Positions 46,701 to 57,523 of a stretch of 64,000 bases of DNA are shown here, one piece after another; positions within the stretch are counted from its first letter, which is position 1; each line of letters starts with the position of its first letter. A program made the translations under genes and the position numbers. The stretch is taken from NCBI RefSeq assembly GCF_947179165.1, contig NC_077247.1, positions 40,592,935-40,656,934 of the forward strand, in the 5' to 3' direction. The notes beneath the pieces are model-generated. The model searched no databases. It was not told the DNA's origin and was given only the letters and a program-made list of their open reading frames with translations. The stretch comes from Solanum dulcamara (lineage: Eukaryota > Streptophyta > Magnoliopsida > Solanales > Solanaceae).

Positions 46701-48105
46701 TTCAATACATTTAGCCAACCAAACATGAGAAAATTAGAAAACACTATTAGTTTGACATTGATTGATTGAGTTCTTAAATTATTATAACAAACATAAATGT
46801 TCGATAAGTATGGTGTAACTTTTATTTGAATCAATTATATTGAGAAACCAAATTCTTTCATTTGTTTTATTATTTTTTTTAAAATTATGAGCAGCCAATA
46901 CAAATTAACAAAACTGACAGGTTCCGGAAACCACTTAATTACTTTTGCTGCTGCGTAGCTCAACAGAAGGTTGTGCAGCTGTTGTAGTCTCGACTACAAT
47001 ATAGTCTAGTCCAGGACAAGCGGTTGATATACCAATATCATACTTTGCTGGAAAAAGAAGACGAGGTGAATCAAACCAGATTGAAACACTAGATGCAATT
47101 AATATATTATCAATGACGCTATTTCAAATTAGATGTCCAAGAAAATAATGGACAGAGAAGTATGAAGAAAATTGCCCCACAGCCAGTTCCATTCCAGCTT
47201 CATATGTTTACTCATCACCACTAAAATATAATACAGTAGCTTGCCCAATAATTTCATTAACTTAACCTGCAAATGAAAGAAAACATATGAAATTGAAGGA
47301 GTATCAACTAGTATTTAAATATGAAACAAAAACACTAACCATCTACAGCACCCAAATCACCCACTAGACCATAAATGCCCTGTGTAAGATTTGCCTCCTT
47401 AGCATGCAATATTGCTTTAAGAACAGATCCCTGACTTTTTTCAGATTCCATTACAGAGCAGATTTTTCAAGAGCAATCAATTTTTCTTGTTCTTGCAATC
47501 ACTCAATGCATCACCGGAGCTCAGAAGACATCTCATAAATGGTAAAAAAAAATTAAAATGGCAGACTCTTGATGCACACTTGTTGCAGAGTTCGAGCTTC
47601 AGATGCTTTAAGCTTCAGATTTCAAGCTTACTCCTGGCATCATTTATGCTTATTGATTTCATTTCTATCGTTTTCTGTATTTCCACAATCTGCTCTAGAG
47701 CTTGCTCATAAGTAGCATGAACAGCCTCATGCTGAAATAAGTAAAAGGCGATTTTTAAATGATATAATCTAGAGCAAACTTAACTAGTGCAGCGGTTTAA
47801 CACAAAAAAATAATTATAATTACGGAATTTATCAACAAACTGAATGCATTTAGCACTTGATATTTCTGTCACGTCTTAAGATTAAAATAATTTTCCAAAT
47901 CTCAAAGTTTTCAGTTTGTGCATTCTGACAACTTTTGGTACATGAAGTGCCATGATTCATGAGCCAATAAACTTATGCCATTGCAGATGCATTCGGAGGT
48001 ATAAAGCTCTTGTGCTCAATTGATAGCTTTTCCCAAGGCTCTAGTTCAGCACGAACATCAGCAAGCTCACTTCTGAAAACCTCAGTTTCAACTATTTGCC
48101 AACAT
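43748..48105 (-). pseudogene. SMC4: SMC4 (condensin ATPase subunit) pseudogene
   Basis: Minus-strand exon remnants in order match the middle and end of plant SMC4: VRAELEPWEK (about 48035), VHATYEQALEQIVEIQK (47720), MESEKSQGSVLKAILHAKEA (47450-47390), IYGLVGDLGAVD (47370), ISTACPGLDYIVVETT (47035-46985, hinge), YQASEKAVSQLEMELAKS (45400), HNDFEKQLDSLRVASEPSKD (45180), MIKKLTKGIEESKKEKERL (44690), KKAYKDLELKGKGYKKMLDD (44240), LKEMNPNLDSISEY (43880) and LSSLALVFALHHYKPTPLYV (43840-43780). The real protein compacts chromosomes. Here the N-terminal ATPase head is absent, most of the C-terminal head before LSSLALVF is missing (signature motif lost), the Walker B region reads MHDIDAAL, and frameshifts occur near 47475 and 44610. 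Intron-like gaps remain, so it is a gene-copy fragment, not a processed one. Confidence 0.88.
45627..46726. repeat. GTGTTTGGT-bounded repeat with GACTC and G-rich arrays (member 1)
   Basis: The left edge GTGTTTGGTAAGAAGGAAAA and right edge AGCCAACCAAACAT form rough inverted ends. Inside are a short degenerate array of CGACTC/GACCTAAC-type 20-25mers (45840-45975) and about four units, near 46020-46570, joining a G-rich block (GGGGCTGGTGGGGTGGGG) to an A/T block (CAAAAATAAATTTTTAATTT). It lies between two SMC4 exon remnants. No transposase is present. Confidence 0.6.
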
Positions 48106-48540
48106 CATACAATAATGAGACACTTATATATACATACCCATTTTAATTATATAAGTGGGGTTTGAAAACAGCATACCCATTTTAAACTCATAAGTGGGGT
48201 TTAGGATGTATACACGGACCTTACCCCTATCTTTATGGAGTAGAGAGGTCGTTTCAATATCACAAATATATAATTTAATATACACAATAACACCTACGAC
48301 GCACGTATCAAGAAACTTAGTAACTATAAAAATGCCAATAGTCTTGCTACAATCATTACTAGTAAAATTTGCACCAGATATCTACTTTTACATATGCTAT
48401 TTAAAACTGAGTTAATTTTTTTAGTCTATATAGGATAAACCTCACATACCAAACCAGATCATCTCATCTCCTCTTCCTCCTCGTCCTGATTCATACTTTG
48501 AAATATCTTTTGATGAACTCCTCTAGTTTAACGAATTTAA
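48106..48540. other. No gene seen
   Basis: A 48135-48200 stretch repeats CATACCCATTTTAA..TATAAGTGGGGTTT twice (about 48136 and 48173). The rest is AT-rich and unassigned. Confidence 0.35.
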
Positions 48541-48987
48541 CACTTTGTTTGGATGGTTGTTACATATTATTTTATAATGTATCGTATTGTATTGTATCAT
48601 ATTATATTATTTTCATGAATATAGTGTTTGGATAGATTGTATCGTTCTCCGTCGTTACATAATGTCACACATTCATGATTTGAATGATAAAACTTACCTA
48701 AAAAGTAGGGCACGGGTAGAGTTACTATGAAAAAGTAGAATAAAAGATGAAATATAATTATTAAATAATAACTAATGACAAAATGAGAAGAAAATATTAA
48801 GGTAACGACTCGAACACACCAAATTGGTCGTTACATAAAATGGGTCTTTTCGTCGTTACCTAATTATGGATTTAAACGATACAATACACTAGAATTTAAG
48901 TAATAATCAAAACAAACATTATATTTAAACTAACAATACAATACAATACAATACAATACAATGGATAACAACCATCCAAACAAGGTG
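48541..48987. mobile_element. MITE with 22-bp inverted ends, 447 bp
   Basis: The left end CACTTTGTTTGGATGGTTGT and the complement of the right end CACCTTGTTTGGATGGTTGT differ at one base. TTTAA lies directly outside both ends (48536-48540 and 48988-48992), a likely 5-bp duplication. Near the right end is a pentanucleotide run of ACAAT/ATACA units (about 48931-48961). No coding capacity. The superfamily is not clear. Confidence 0.82.
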
Positions 48988-48992
48988 TTTAA

Positions 48993-49640
48993 GAACCATA
49001 GGATGTTATTACTATATTGGCAAAACCATCAGCACATTCTAATACCATATTTGATGAGCTCACCTTTCAACACATAAAAGGATAAACATACCTTTATCTC
49101 CAAAAATTCAATACATTACACAGAGGCATCACGTCTTAGAGAAGAATCAATTAATTATTTATTAAAAGTTGTTTTTCTAGTAATATTTCCTTATTGTAAT
49201 GTGTTAAATTTCAAGCCTCCGGGCCAGTTCCCAACTTTAGAGTTTTGGGCCGAAGTTCTCAGTTTCAGATCTAAGGTCTGAAGTTAAGGCTAGTGCAGTT
49301 TCCACTTCAAACTCGAAGGATTGGAAGTTGAATTCAAAGTGGCTAAAATTTTGATATTTTTGTAAATATCGACCATGTTTTAATTAGTACGTAGTCTTCA
49401 AACAGCTATTTTGCACTTGGACCTCCCCCTCGTGACTCTCAACCAGGCCCAATTTAATTGGCAATGTTGAGGTACCAAGATCATGTGTTTAATTATGGGT
49501 AAACAACACAAATTCCATTAGGTTATTAGTTAATTATCTTTTTTCCCATGACTTTGTTATATTACAAATTCTATTATAATTTGCACCTTGAATAAATGTA
49601 TTAAGGAGGAAATCACGCTTATAACAATTTTGGAGTATCT
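48993..49640. other. No gene seen
   Basis: The stretch 49208-49320 (CCTCCGGGCCAGTTCCC.. to AACTCGAAGG) is slightly GC-richer than its surroundings and may be a fragment of the GACTC-array family, but this is weak. Confidence 0.3.
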
Positions 49641-50990
49641 GATGTATCTCAGCTCCTAAAAAAATTCAAAACAATCGAAATCCTTCAAATATTTTTGTTT
49701 GAGATTCAACAAATTTTACACTTTTTCTTTCCCGAAAATCTTCTCCAATTGTTATTTATGTTATTATAATTTAGAGTTTTCTTGGTTCAATAATAGTCAA
49801 TATAATTGTATTGCTGAGACATTCTGAAAACATAAATTTCTGTGTATCTGAACTGTTCTTTTATGTATTTGATGTAGTTTTTTTTTTTATGTATTTGATA
49901 TACACTTAATGATTAGATATATTTGATCTGTTCATTTTGTGTATCTAAACAGTTCTTCTATGAATCTGATATAATTTCTTTTAGGTATATGGTATGCATT
50001 TAATGATTAGATGTATTTGATATGTTCATTCAGCATATCTGAGCAATTTTTCTACAAATCTGATACAGTTTCTTCTATGTATCTTTAATGATTAGATATA
50101 TTTGATTTGTTTATTCTGTATATTTGAACTGTTTTTTTATTTATCTAGTATAATTTGTTCTACTTAATAATTATGGATAGATATTATTGCGTTGTTTACA
50201 TGAATGTTAAAATCGCCATCTTGTTCGGCTTATGTATCTAGTGTTGGTGTATGCGTTCTCGCATGTAGACCTTATCATAGTTATGCATTTTTACTGCATT
50301 GTTTTGATGCTTCCATCTGTTCTCTGCTACAATGTGACAAGATGAAGTATGAGCTCAAACTGCAAAAGAGGACCCTATAATAGATTGGTCTTCAGTGAAA
50401 TACAAAACAAATGAGTGTCTATTTTTTGATAAATTCATAGTGGTGTGTTGTACCTCTATTAACAATCCTCAATCTTTTTTGAAGAATCAGTAGCCATCAA
50501 AGCAGAACAAGAAAAACCTAAATCTATAAACTTTGAGAAAATAACTTGGTATAATTATCCAAAATTAGAAGAAAATAACAATTGAAAGCTATAAGAAATC
50601 AGGGTACCGCAAATAAAAGAAAAAATAGCTAAAAAGAGTCTGCTTCTTTTATATGACTCAAATAATGGTTGAATCAGTTATAAATCTCAACAATCTGATT
50701 TGTAGTGCTCGAATTTTTATTCAATTTTAGGTGGATTTAACATAAGAAGATCAGGCGAGGGAGAAGGAGGAGAGAGAATGATGAAGAAACGTTGGAGGGA
50801 AAATTTCGGAGAGAGGGTAGACTGATTTGGAGTGAAGACGTAAATTATGAGGAGAATTAAGTGGGTATAATTAAAGACTCTATTTTAGGCTATTTTTAAG
50901 AAGTGATATATCATCTCAATGTATCTTACTCCAAATCTGATACAAAATTATAATTAAATAGTGGAATAATAAATAATCATTTAGAAGTAT
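49640..50990. repeat. TGATACAT/GTATCT-rich MULE-like remnant (tentative)
   Basis: GTATCTGA, GTATTTGAT and CTGATACA-type words recur (49640-50150, again 50930-50945), as in the large MULE. A GA-rich block GGAGAGAGAATGATGAAGAA lies near 50770. Terminal inverted repeats could not be defined and no transposase exon was recognised. Confidence 0.3.
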
Positions 50991-53140
50991 ACATTGGATT
51001 AGTATATGGTATGTATGTATGTATGTCTAATTAAGTAGTTTTTCATTTAATTATCTTCTAAATATCATTTTTCCCCTTCTATGAGTAAGCTTAAATCACA
51101 AGTTTGCTACATGAACTTTCATCTTATAGGTGAAGGTTCAATTTCCACCTCATAATTTTCTACACTCAACTTTTCTTTTAAAATAAAGTCTTAAGTTTAC
51201 ATTATTATTTTGATACATTAATTATTTTAACTTGATATGTCTTTGTGGCTAACTTGTAATTCAACATTTACTATAAACGAAAAAACTAGGTTTTGTATCA
51301 AATGAAATTATTCCATTCAAAGTATAGAACCTAACTAGGACCCCTTATTTGTGTCAAAATATATCACCACCGTTCTCTTGTGAGAAGGAAAGAAGTTTAG
51401 GTTCTATACAGTATAAAAATATATTTACACTATTAAGTTGATTAATGAATAAAACTACAAAATAAATATTTATTATAAGTATTAATCGGTAACCTAATAA
51501 AATAGTAATAGCTAACATGATATAGTTAAAAAAGAAAATCATGGCTATAATAAGTAGAAATACATTGATATATTTGTCATTTTAGTAATGAGATGTGACA
51601 GAATGTAAAATGGGAAACCCGTGAAACAAGGGAATTGGTGGGAGTTGGGAAGAAAATTGAGATGTGAAACCTAATTACCTAATTGGGTAAATTAAAATAT
51701 TATATAAGGCCAAAATCGGTGGCTTTGGCATCAAATTTCACTTATACATTTTAATTGAGCGATGTTCACTTTAAATACCTTATGTAGGATTCTTCTATAT
51801 CATTTTGACATTTTTTTTAACAACCAGCTAAAATTACACAGTATGTATAACACACTCGCGAATGACATTTGTCACTAGCAACATATTTAGTGTAAACCAC
51901 TGGTGGATAGAAAAATAAAGGAATATACAGGTTAATATTGCTAGTGAAAAATTGTAACTTTATTCACAGACAAACTAGAAATGTCGTTGGTCATTTTTCA
52001 GTCATGTTTCTTTCAAAATAAATATTGTGCTCAAATTTAAGTTGTACAAGTGGAACTCTATGATTTTTTCAATTACTAAGACATTAATGGCGTATTATAA
52101 ATTTTGTCGATGGCATTCTAACGTTTTAAAAACATTAATCAAAGCCTAATTTCCCAATATTGTCCTTTTGATTCTTTTTGAAATCTTTTTAAAAGTAGAG
52201 ATAGTTGAAAACTCCATTAAAAAAAAGGATAATTTTTAAGAATAAAGAATTAATACATTTTGGACCAGAAAAAAGGTGTCAATAATTCATTATACTGTAC
52301 TGGATGGAATAGTATAATTTCTTTTAAAGTTTATGATAGGTGCTTAACTTATTAGATTTCTATTTAAGTGTGACCCATGTATTATTAATTGATTTTGTAT
52401 TTATATATATTAAACTACTATATAATTATTTTGTACACATTATTTATGAAGAATATAACAAAATGTTCTTAATTTTGTGTTCTTAAATACGTTACAAAAA
52501 GTTAATATTAAAAAATTGTCAAAAAAAATAATTAAAACGAAAAGAGTAGTATGTATGTTTTTTTAAAACAAACAACTATTTTATTTTATTTATTCAAATT
52601 ATATATATTTTCAACAACAACTTTATTTTAAGGGATTAAAACCGAACATTTAAAACACAAAAATATTATGGCGCTTCTTGATATTAATTCCGAAAGAATT
52701 AATCACGAATGCGACAACAGGTCGTTTCTGAAAATTTTGAATTTTTTTATCTTTTTCCATTTCCCTTTTTAAAAAATAAAATAAAAATGAATTGATAGAG
52801 ACACAAAGCTTAAGTTTTCATTCATCAATAATATAATTGTGGTAAACAAATAAAATAAAGTACTTTATTAAATAGCATATAAGGTAAGCCCATGAGTTCA
52901 TCCATGTTATAAAGTTATGGGTGTGTAGTGGACTTTACTGGTATTTGGTTTTCATTTTTGTAATTTGGGCCCCATCTTTTACTCTAAAATTAATGAGTAT
53001 TCTATAGACCAGACGAGAGAGTAGACCTTGCAGTTTTTTTTTTTCCTTGTGTCAGAAAGGGGGACCTAATAGCATTATGTATACTAATTTAAATTTCGAT
53101 TCAATTTTGTCATTTGCTTGTTTGACGTGTAGCCTCAACA
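50991..53140. other. AT-rich intergenic DNA
   Basis: A GTATGTATGTATGTATG run lies near 51009-51026. About 51710-51840 (TCGGTGGC..TTTCACTTATAC, GATGTTCACTTTAAATACCTTA) resembles the left arm of the MITE at 20199, so it is probably one end of a decayed relative; its other end was not found. No gene recognised. Confidence 0.4.
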
Positions 53141-53141
53141 T

Positions 53142-53249
53142 GTACTCCCTCCGTCGAATTTAATTTGAGATTTGTCTTAAATTATTAAAAAAATATCGTG
53201 TTAAATTAAAAAATGTCATATAAAATGAAATAAAGAAAGTACTAATTAT
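53142..53249. mobile_element. Small MITE (about 108 bp), tentative
   Basis: The left end TACTCCCTCCGTCGAATTT and the complement of the right end TAGTACTTTCTTTATTTC are imperfect inverted ends of the common TACTCCCTCCGT type. No target duplication could be set. Confidence 0.4.
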
Positions 53250-54175
53250 GAATAGCATAAAGTCACACCAAAGGGCAAAGAATATGAGGTAGCGAATAGA
53301 ACTTCTCTTCAGAAATTTTAGTTTTGAGCTATAAAAATAATTTTTTTGATAAAAAAAATGTATTTTATGAATAGACTATACGCAATATGAATTTGAAATA
53401 GTTCGACTCCGATCTACATATTGAATAACAAATGAAAAATAATCTTTTAACAAAATGAATATCACAAGTCAAAGGTATGTATGCTATCAAGAACCAACAC
53501 GATATATGGACCTAATTAGCTATCGATTCAGATGTCATGTGTTAAGACATGATTCTATGTTTTTCCTACTCAAAATACTTTTCATTGTTTCATTCTTTCA
53601 AAATTAAATTATATGAATTTTGATTAATATATTTTTTATATATATATTTTTAATATATATTAATATCTGTTGTTACTGTAGATTGTTATTTTGTTATCTT
53701 CTCTCTTTCTTACCGAAACTATTTTCGTTTGATTCCAGGGTCTATTTAATCAGTTTGTTAGTTTTAAAATATTTAAATTATAATTATAAAAAAATTAAGT
53801 AACCTAATACAATATAACTTCAAAAATAGTTAAATTAATTTTTATAAAATAAAATATGACGACTAACACAAGAAGAAAGTGGTATATATTAGTACTACTT
53901 AATTATTTACTAATAAAAATCATAAAATAGATTAGCTCAGTATTCAGTGCACCCAACGGTTTGAACCTTAGCTTTTGAAGTCGAAAGAATAAATAAAAAA
54001 ATGAACAATGATGAGATGTGCCTTTGAGATTCTGTAATCCCTTTTGTTCTTTTCCCCAGCCCATTCCTTGTTTAAAAAACACTTAAATTAAGAAAATTCA
54101 AACTTAGTACGTAATCATACATTGTGTTCTTCTTTAATTAACTTAATAATAAAATAATGGCAACTAATGGTACAT
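53250..54175. other. AT-rich intergenic DNA, no gene seen
   Basis: No exon, RNA gene or recognisable repeat was found. Confidence 0.4.
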
Positions 54176-54227
54176 ACGTGGCAGCTAAATAATAACGTCC
54201 ACGTGTTCTTAGGAGAGCACACGTGGC
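54176..54227. promoter_or_regulatory. Cluster of three G-box/ABRE motifs
   Basis: ACGTGGCA (54176-54183), CCACGTGTT (54199-54207) and ACACGTGGC (54219-54227) lie within 52 bp, plus an AACGTCC. These are the core sites of bZIP and bHLH factors in abscisic-acid and light-regulated plant promoters. No gene was recognised within 5 kb, so which transcript they would serve is unknown. Confidence 0.45.
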
Positions 54228-55724
54228 TGGGTTTTGACGAGTTAATGATATTTATTTAATTGCTAACTACTCGTTTTTCATGCACTAAACTCCAAAACCG
54301 TTGCTCCTACATTTCATGTTAAATGAATTTTTAAGAAATTTTTTATTATTTAAAATAACTGAATTGTTCAAAATTTAAGATAAATATTTAAAATTTTTTT
54401 GTATTTACTTTTTATTTATTAAAATTTTATATTTTCTAGGAGATAAATCATATTACTTGCAAAGTTATCTTTATAAATTAATAAAGGATAATAGAGGAAA
54501 GTGTAATTTAAATTACGTCTTTAAATATTTTTTTAATATATATGGAATGAAGGAAGTAATAAAAGAGGTTAAAGTTGGAGGTTTGTACGCGACTCTTCTT
54601 ACGTAAGATTTGTAGAGTGTTTATTGTCGGGCTATGCTACAATGCGAGAAGGACTATTGATTCTTTCCTGGACAAACGTCATTCAGAATTCACCGTCCCA
54701 TAAAATTAGATAAAAAGATATCTGTACAACAAAAACGAGTAATAATTAAAAATAGTAGTACAACTTTTCCTTTGCTTTAACAAACAAGGGATATGCCTTA
54801 TTGGGGCTCAAATTTTTACGAATATATATATTATTCTTTTTTAGAAAAAAAATATTATTTACGGTAAAAAGTATAATTTTTTAAAAAATTATATTATTTT
54901 ATTTTCTTTTAACTCCCTTTCAAATAAAAGAAATCAAGGAAATATTGTTCTGTGCCTTTTTATACTTTATCTTTTTGTGACTTTTTCTTTAAATCTTTGA
55001 TAAGATAATATAATACTCTGTCAAAAATAAAAATTAATAATCAAAAAGTATTGAACAAAATAAATTGCAAATTCTTTTTTTAAAAAAAAAAATCTTAGAT
55101 TTTCAAGCAATATTACAGCAAGCATGTTAAATGGAGTATATCAAGTTATCAACTTCTTGAATCAAATTCTATAGTTATAACTCTTATTTTTATTTAAAAT
55201 TTCTCAACTTATTACTTATAAAATTATGTTAACGATTTATATAATGATTGTCTCAGTAAAAAGATTTTTTTAATGTTGAATTGGTAAATTCTTACCTAAA
55301 ATTAATAATTAAAAAAAAATCAGAAGAAGTCACTTATGAAAAAATATCAAGTAATAATTTGCATCTAAAAAGCTAGAAAATGCATTTTAAAAATAAATAA
55401 ATATAAAGTTTATTTAGATTTTAGGCCTCTAATTAAAATTTCGCTTTTAAGCCTCCAATTTTGTTGAGCCACCCCTGACGTATTGTTAATTTTGGCATTC
55501 GTTATTACTAGAATATGTACATTATCTTATGTGAAATGAATTATAAAATAGAAATATATATTTATTAGCGATAAGAAATACTCTAATCATTAGAGCTTTT
55601 GGATTTTTTATATAGGGAAAATGGAATCAAAACTTAATAAATTCAAATTATAAAATAAAAGTATTTATAATGGTATCTACATTATTATATCGCATATGTC
55701 ATAAATAAGTCATAAATAATTAGA
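54228..55724. other. AT-rich intergenic DNA, no gene seen
   Basis: Long A/T runs only. If the G-box cluster at 54176-54227 is a promoter, a non-coding or split transcript in this stretch cannot be excluded. Confidence 0.35.
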
Positions 55725-57523
55725 GTATTTGGTATGAAGGAAAATGTTTTCCTACGAAAAGTTTTCATCAAAAACAAGTTGGTTTCTAATTTATCTTTTC
55801 ATGTTTAATTGGTGACTGAAATTATTTTCTTTCTAGTGTTTGGTTGATAAATGAAAAACATTTATCACAAAATATCTTTTTTTTCTCGAGCCTAGAGAGT
55901 AAAAAAATACTTTTAGAAAAATAATTTTTGATCCAAAAATCAATTTCGATAATCAATCCGAGACAAGATCTAGACAACTAATCCAGAATCCGACCTCGAG
56001 ACTTGACCCTAAAATTTGACTAGAGAATCGAAATTAAAACTGGAATTCGACCTCAATTTGTCTCCCGAGCTAGAACAAGACCCAAACGATAAATCTGAAA
56101 TCCAACTCTGAAACCTGACCCAAGACTTAACCATGACTCCCGATTGAGAATCTGACATTTGAACGAGGACCCGACACTCGAATGTGGCAATGACCAAGAT
56201 GACCAGTTCAAGATCCGATCTAATGTCTGATTCGGGACTTGACCCCGACTCCCGACTCGAAATTCAACATTTGAACTAGATTCGATCTTGAAGACTACAT
56301 TGACAACCGACCCCGATGACGGATTCGAAATTCAATCCTAACACCCTATCCGGGACCGAACACTCAACTCAAGATCAAACTTCCAAATCAAGATATGTCC
56401 CCAACACCCAACGTGGGACCCGACTTCTGACTCCGACACCTAATTTGGAACCCGACTCCAAATATGATCCAAGACCCGATATTCAAAATAGATCTGAACA
56501 TGACCTTGACACTCAATTCCTATGACTAATCTTGGACTTGATCCCGACACCTGACTTCGACCCGAGACCATACACTCGAAACGGGACGTAACACTTGACG
56601 CAAAACCTGACTTCCAAATAAAGACATGACCCTAATACCTTGATTTTCAATTTGGAATCTGAGTTCTGAATCAGAATCTGGCCTTGACATCCGACCCCGA
56701 TGATCGATTCGAGATTCAAATTTTAACCCAACCTCAACATCTAACTTGGGATCCAAACTTAAATCTTGAACTAACATCCAAAATCGAGATTAGACCCTAT
56801 CTGATTCAAAACACGGGGATTGTATCTCAAATTGAGGTTAAAAGTCAAGTCCTGAATTGAAAATCACGAGTCGGCTATGGAATTATTATCAGGAATTGGT
56901 ATCCGAGATTTGAGTTAAGGTTGAAAATTGAGGTGTGAGGTTGAAAAAGAGTTTTTACAAAAGAGTATTTTACTTAAATCTATAGTGAAAAAATTCAATT
57001 ACAATTTATCTCGACTTTTTTGGAAATTACCCAAATTTTCTTTTTTTTTCTTCAGATTTCTGATACATAGGAATGACGCTGATACATCGCTATTTGATAC
57101 ATAAGTCATTTTCATGATACATCACTAATTGATACAAACTAAATATTGTAATATCAATAAAACTTATGAATCAGCTTATAACACCTAATATATCATGAAC
57201 ACAACAAAAATAACACTAAAACTTATGTTTTCTGATACATTTTGTGTTTGGTTTGTATCAACTAGCGATGTATCATGAGAAAGACTTATGTATCAAATCG
57301 CGATGTATCAGCATCATTCCTATGTATCAGAAGAGGAATTTTTGAAATTTTTACAAATGGTAGAAAATAATTGAAAATATAGGAATATAATGTATGTAAT
57401 TTTCGTAATTTTTCCTTTAAAAAATATTTTTTTACTTTTTTGAGATAAGTCATTTCCTTAAATTCAAGGAAAATAAATTGATTTGCAAAATATTTTTCAA
57501 ATCATTTAAGCCAACCGAACATG
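55725..57523. repeat. GTGTTTGGT-family repeat with long GACTC array (member 2)
   Basis: Edges GTATTTGGTATGAAGGAAAA (left) and AAGCCAACCGAACAT (right) match member 1. The array at about 55920-56935 is a degenerate series of 20-25mers around GACCCGACTC, CGAACCC and GATTCGAGAT. A MULE-type MITE (about 56985-57415) is nested near its right side. Short frames across the array are artefacts of its codon-like periodicity. Confidence 0.6.
56985..57415. mobile_element. MULE-family MITE with TGATACAT palindrome
   Basis: Inner arms 57059-57138 and 57251-57332 are inverted copies about 80 bp long, each with four TGATACA(T) motifs (CTGATACATAGGAATGA.., GCTGATACATCG, TTGATACATAAGTC, CATGATACATC). The complement of the right end (GGAAAAATTAC..CATACATTATAT..CAAAAATTCC) resembles the right end of the large MULE at 23440-23557, so this is probably a non-autonomous member of that family. 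No target duplication could be fixed. Confidence 0.7.

Noticed and set aside
56316..56777. Frames of about 70-80 codons on both strands in the GACTC array
   Set aside because: They arise from the degenerate array and lack conserved sequence between members.
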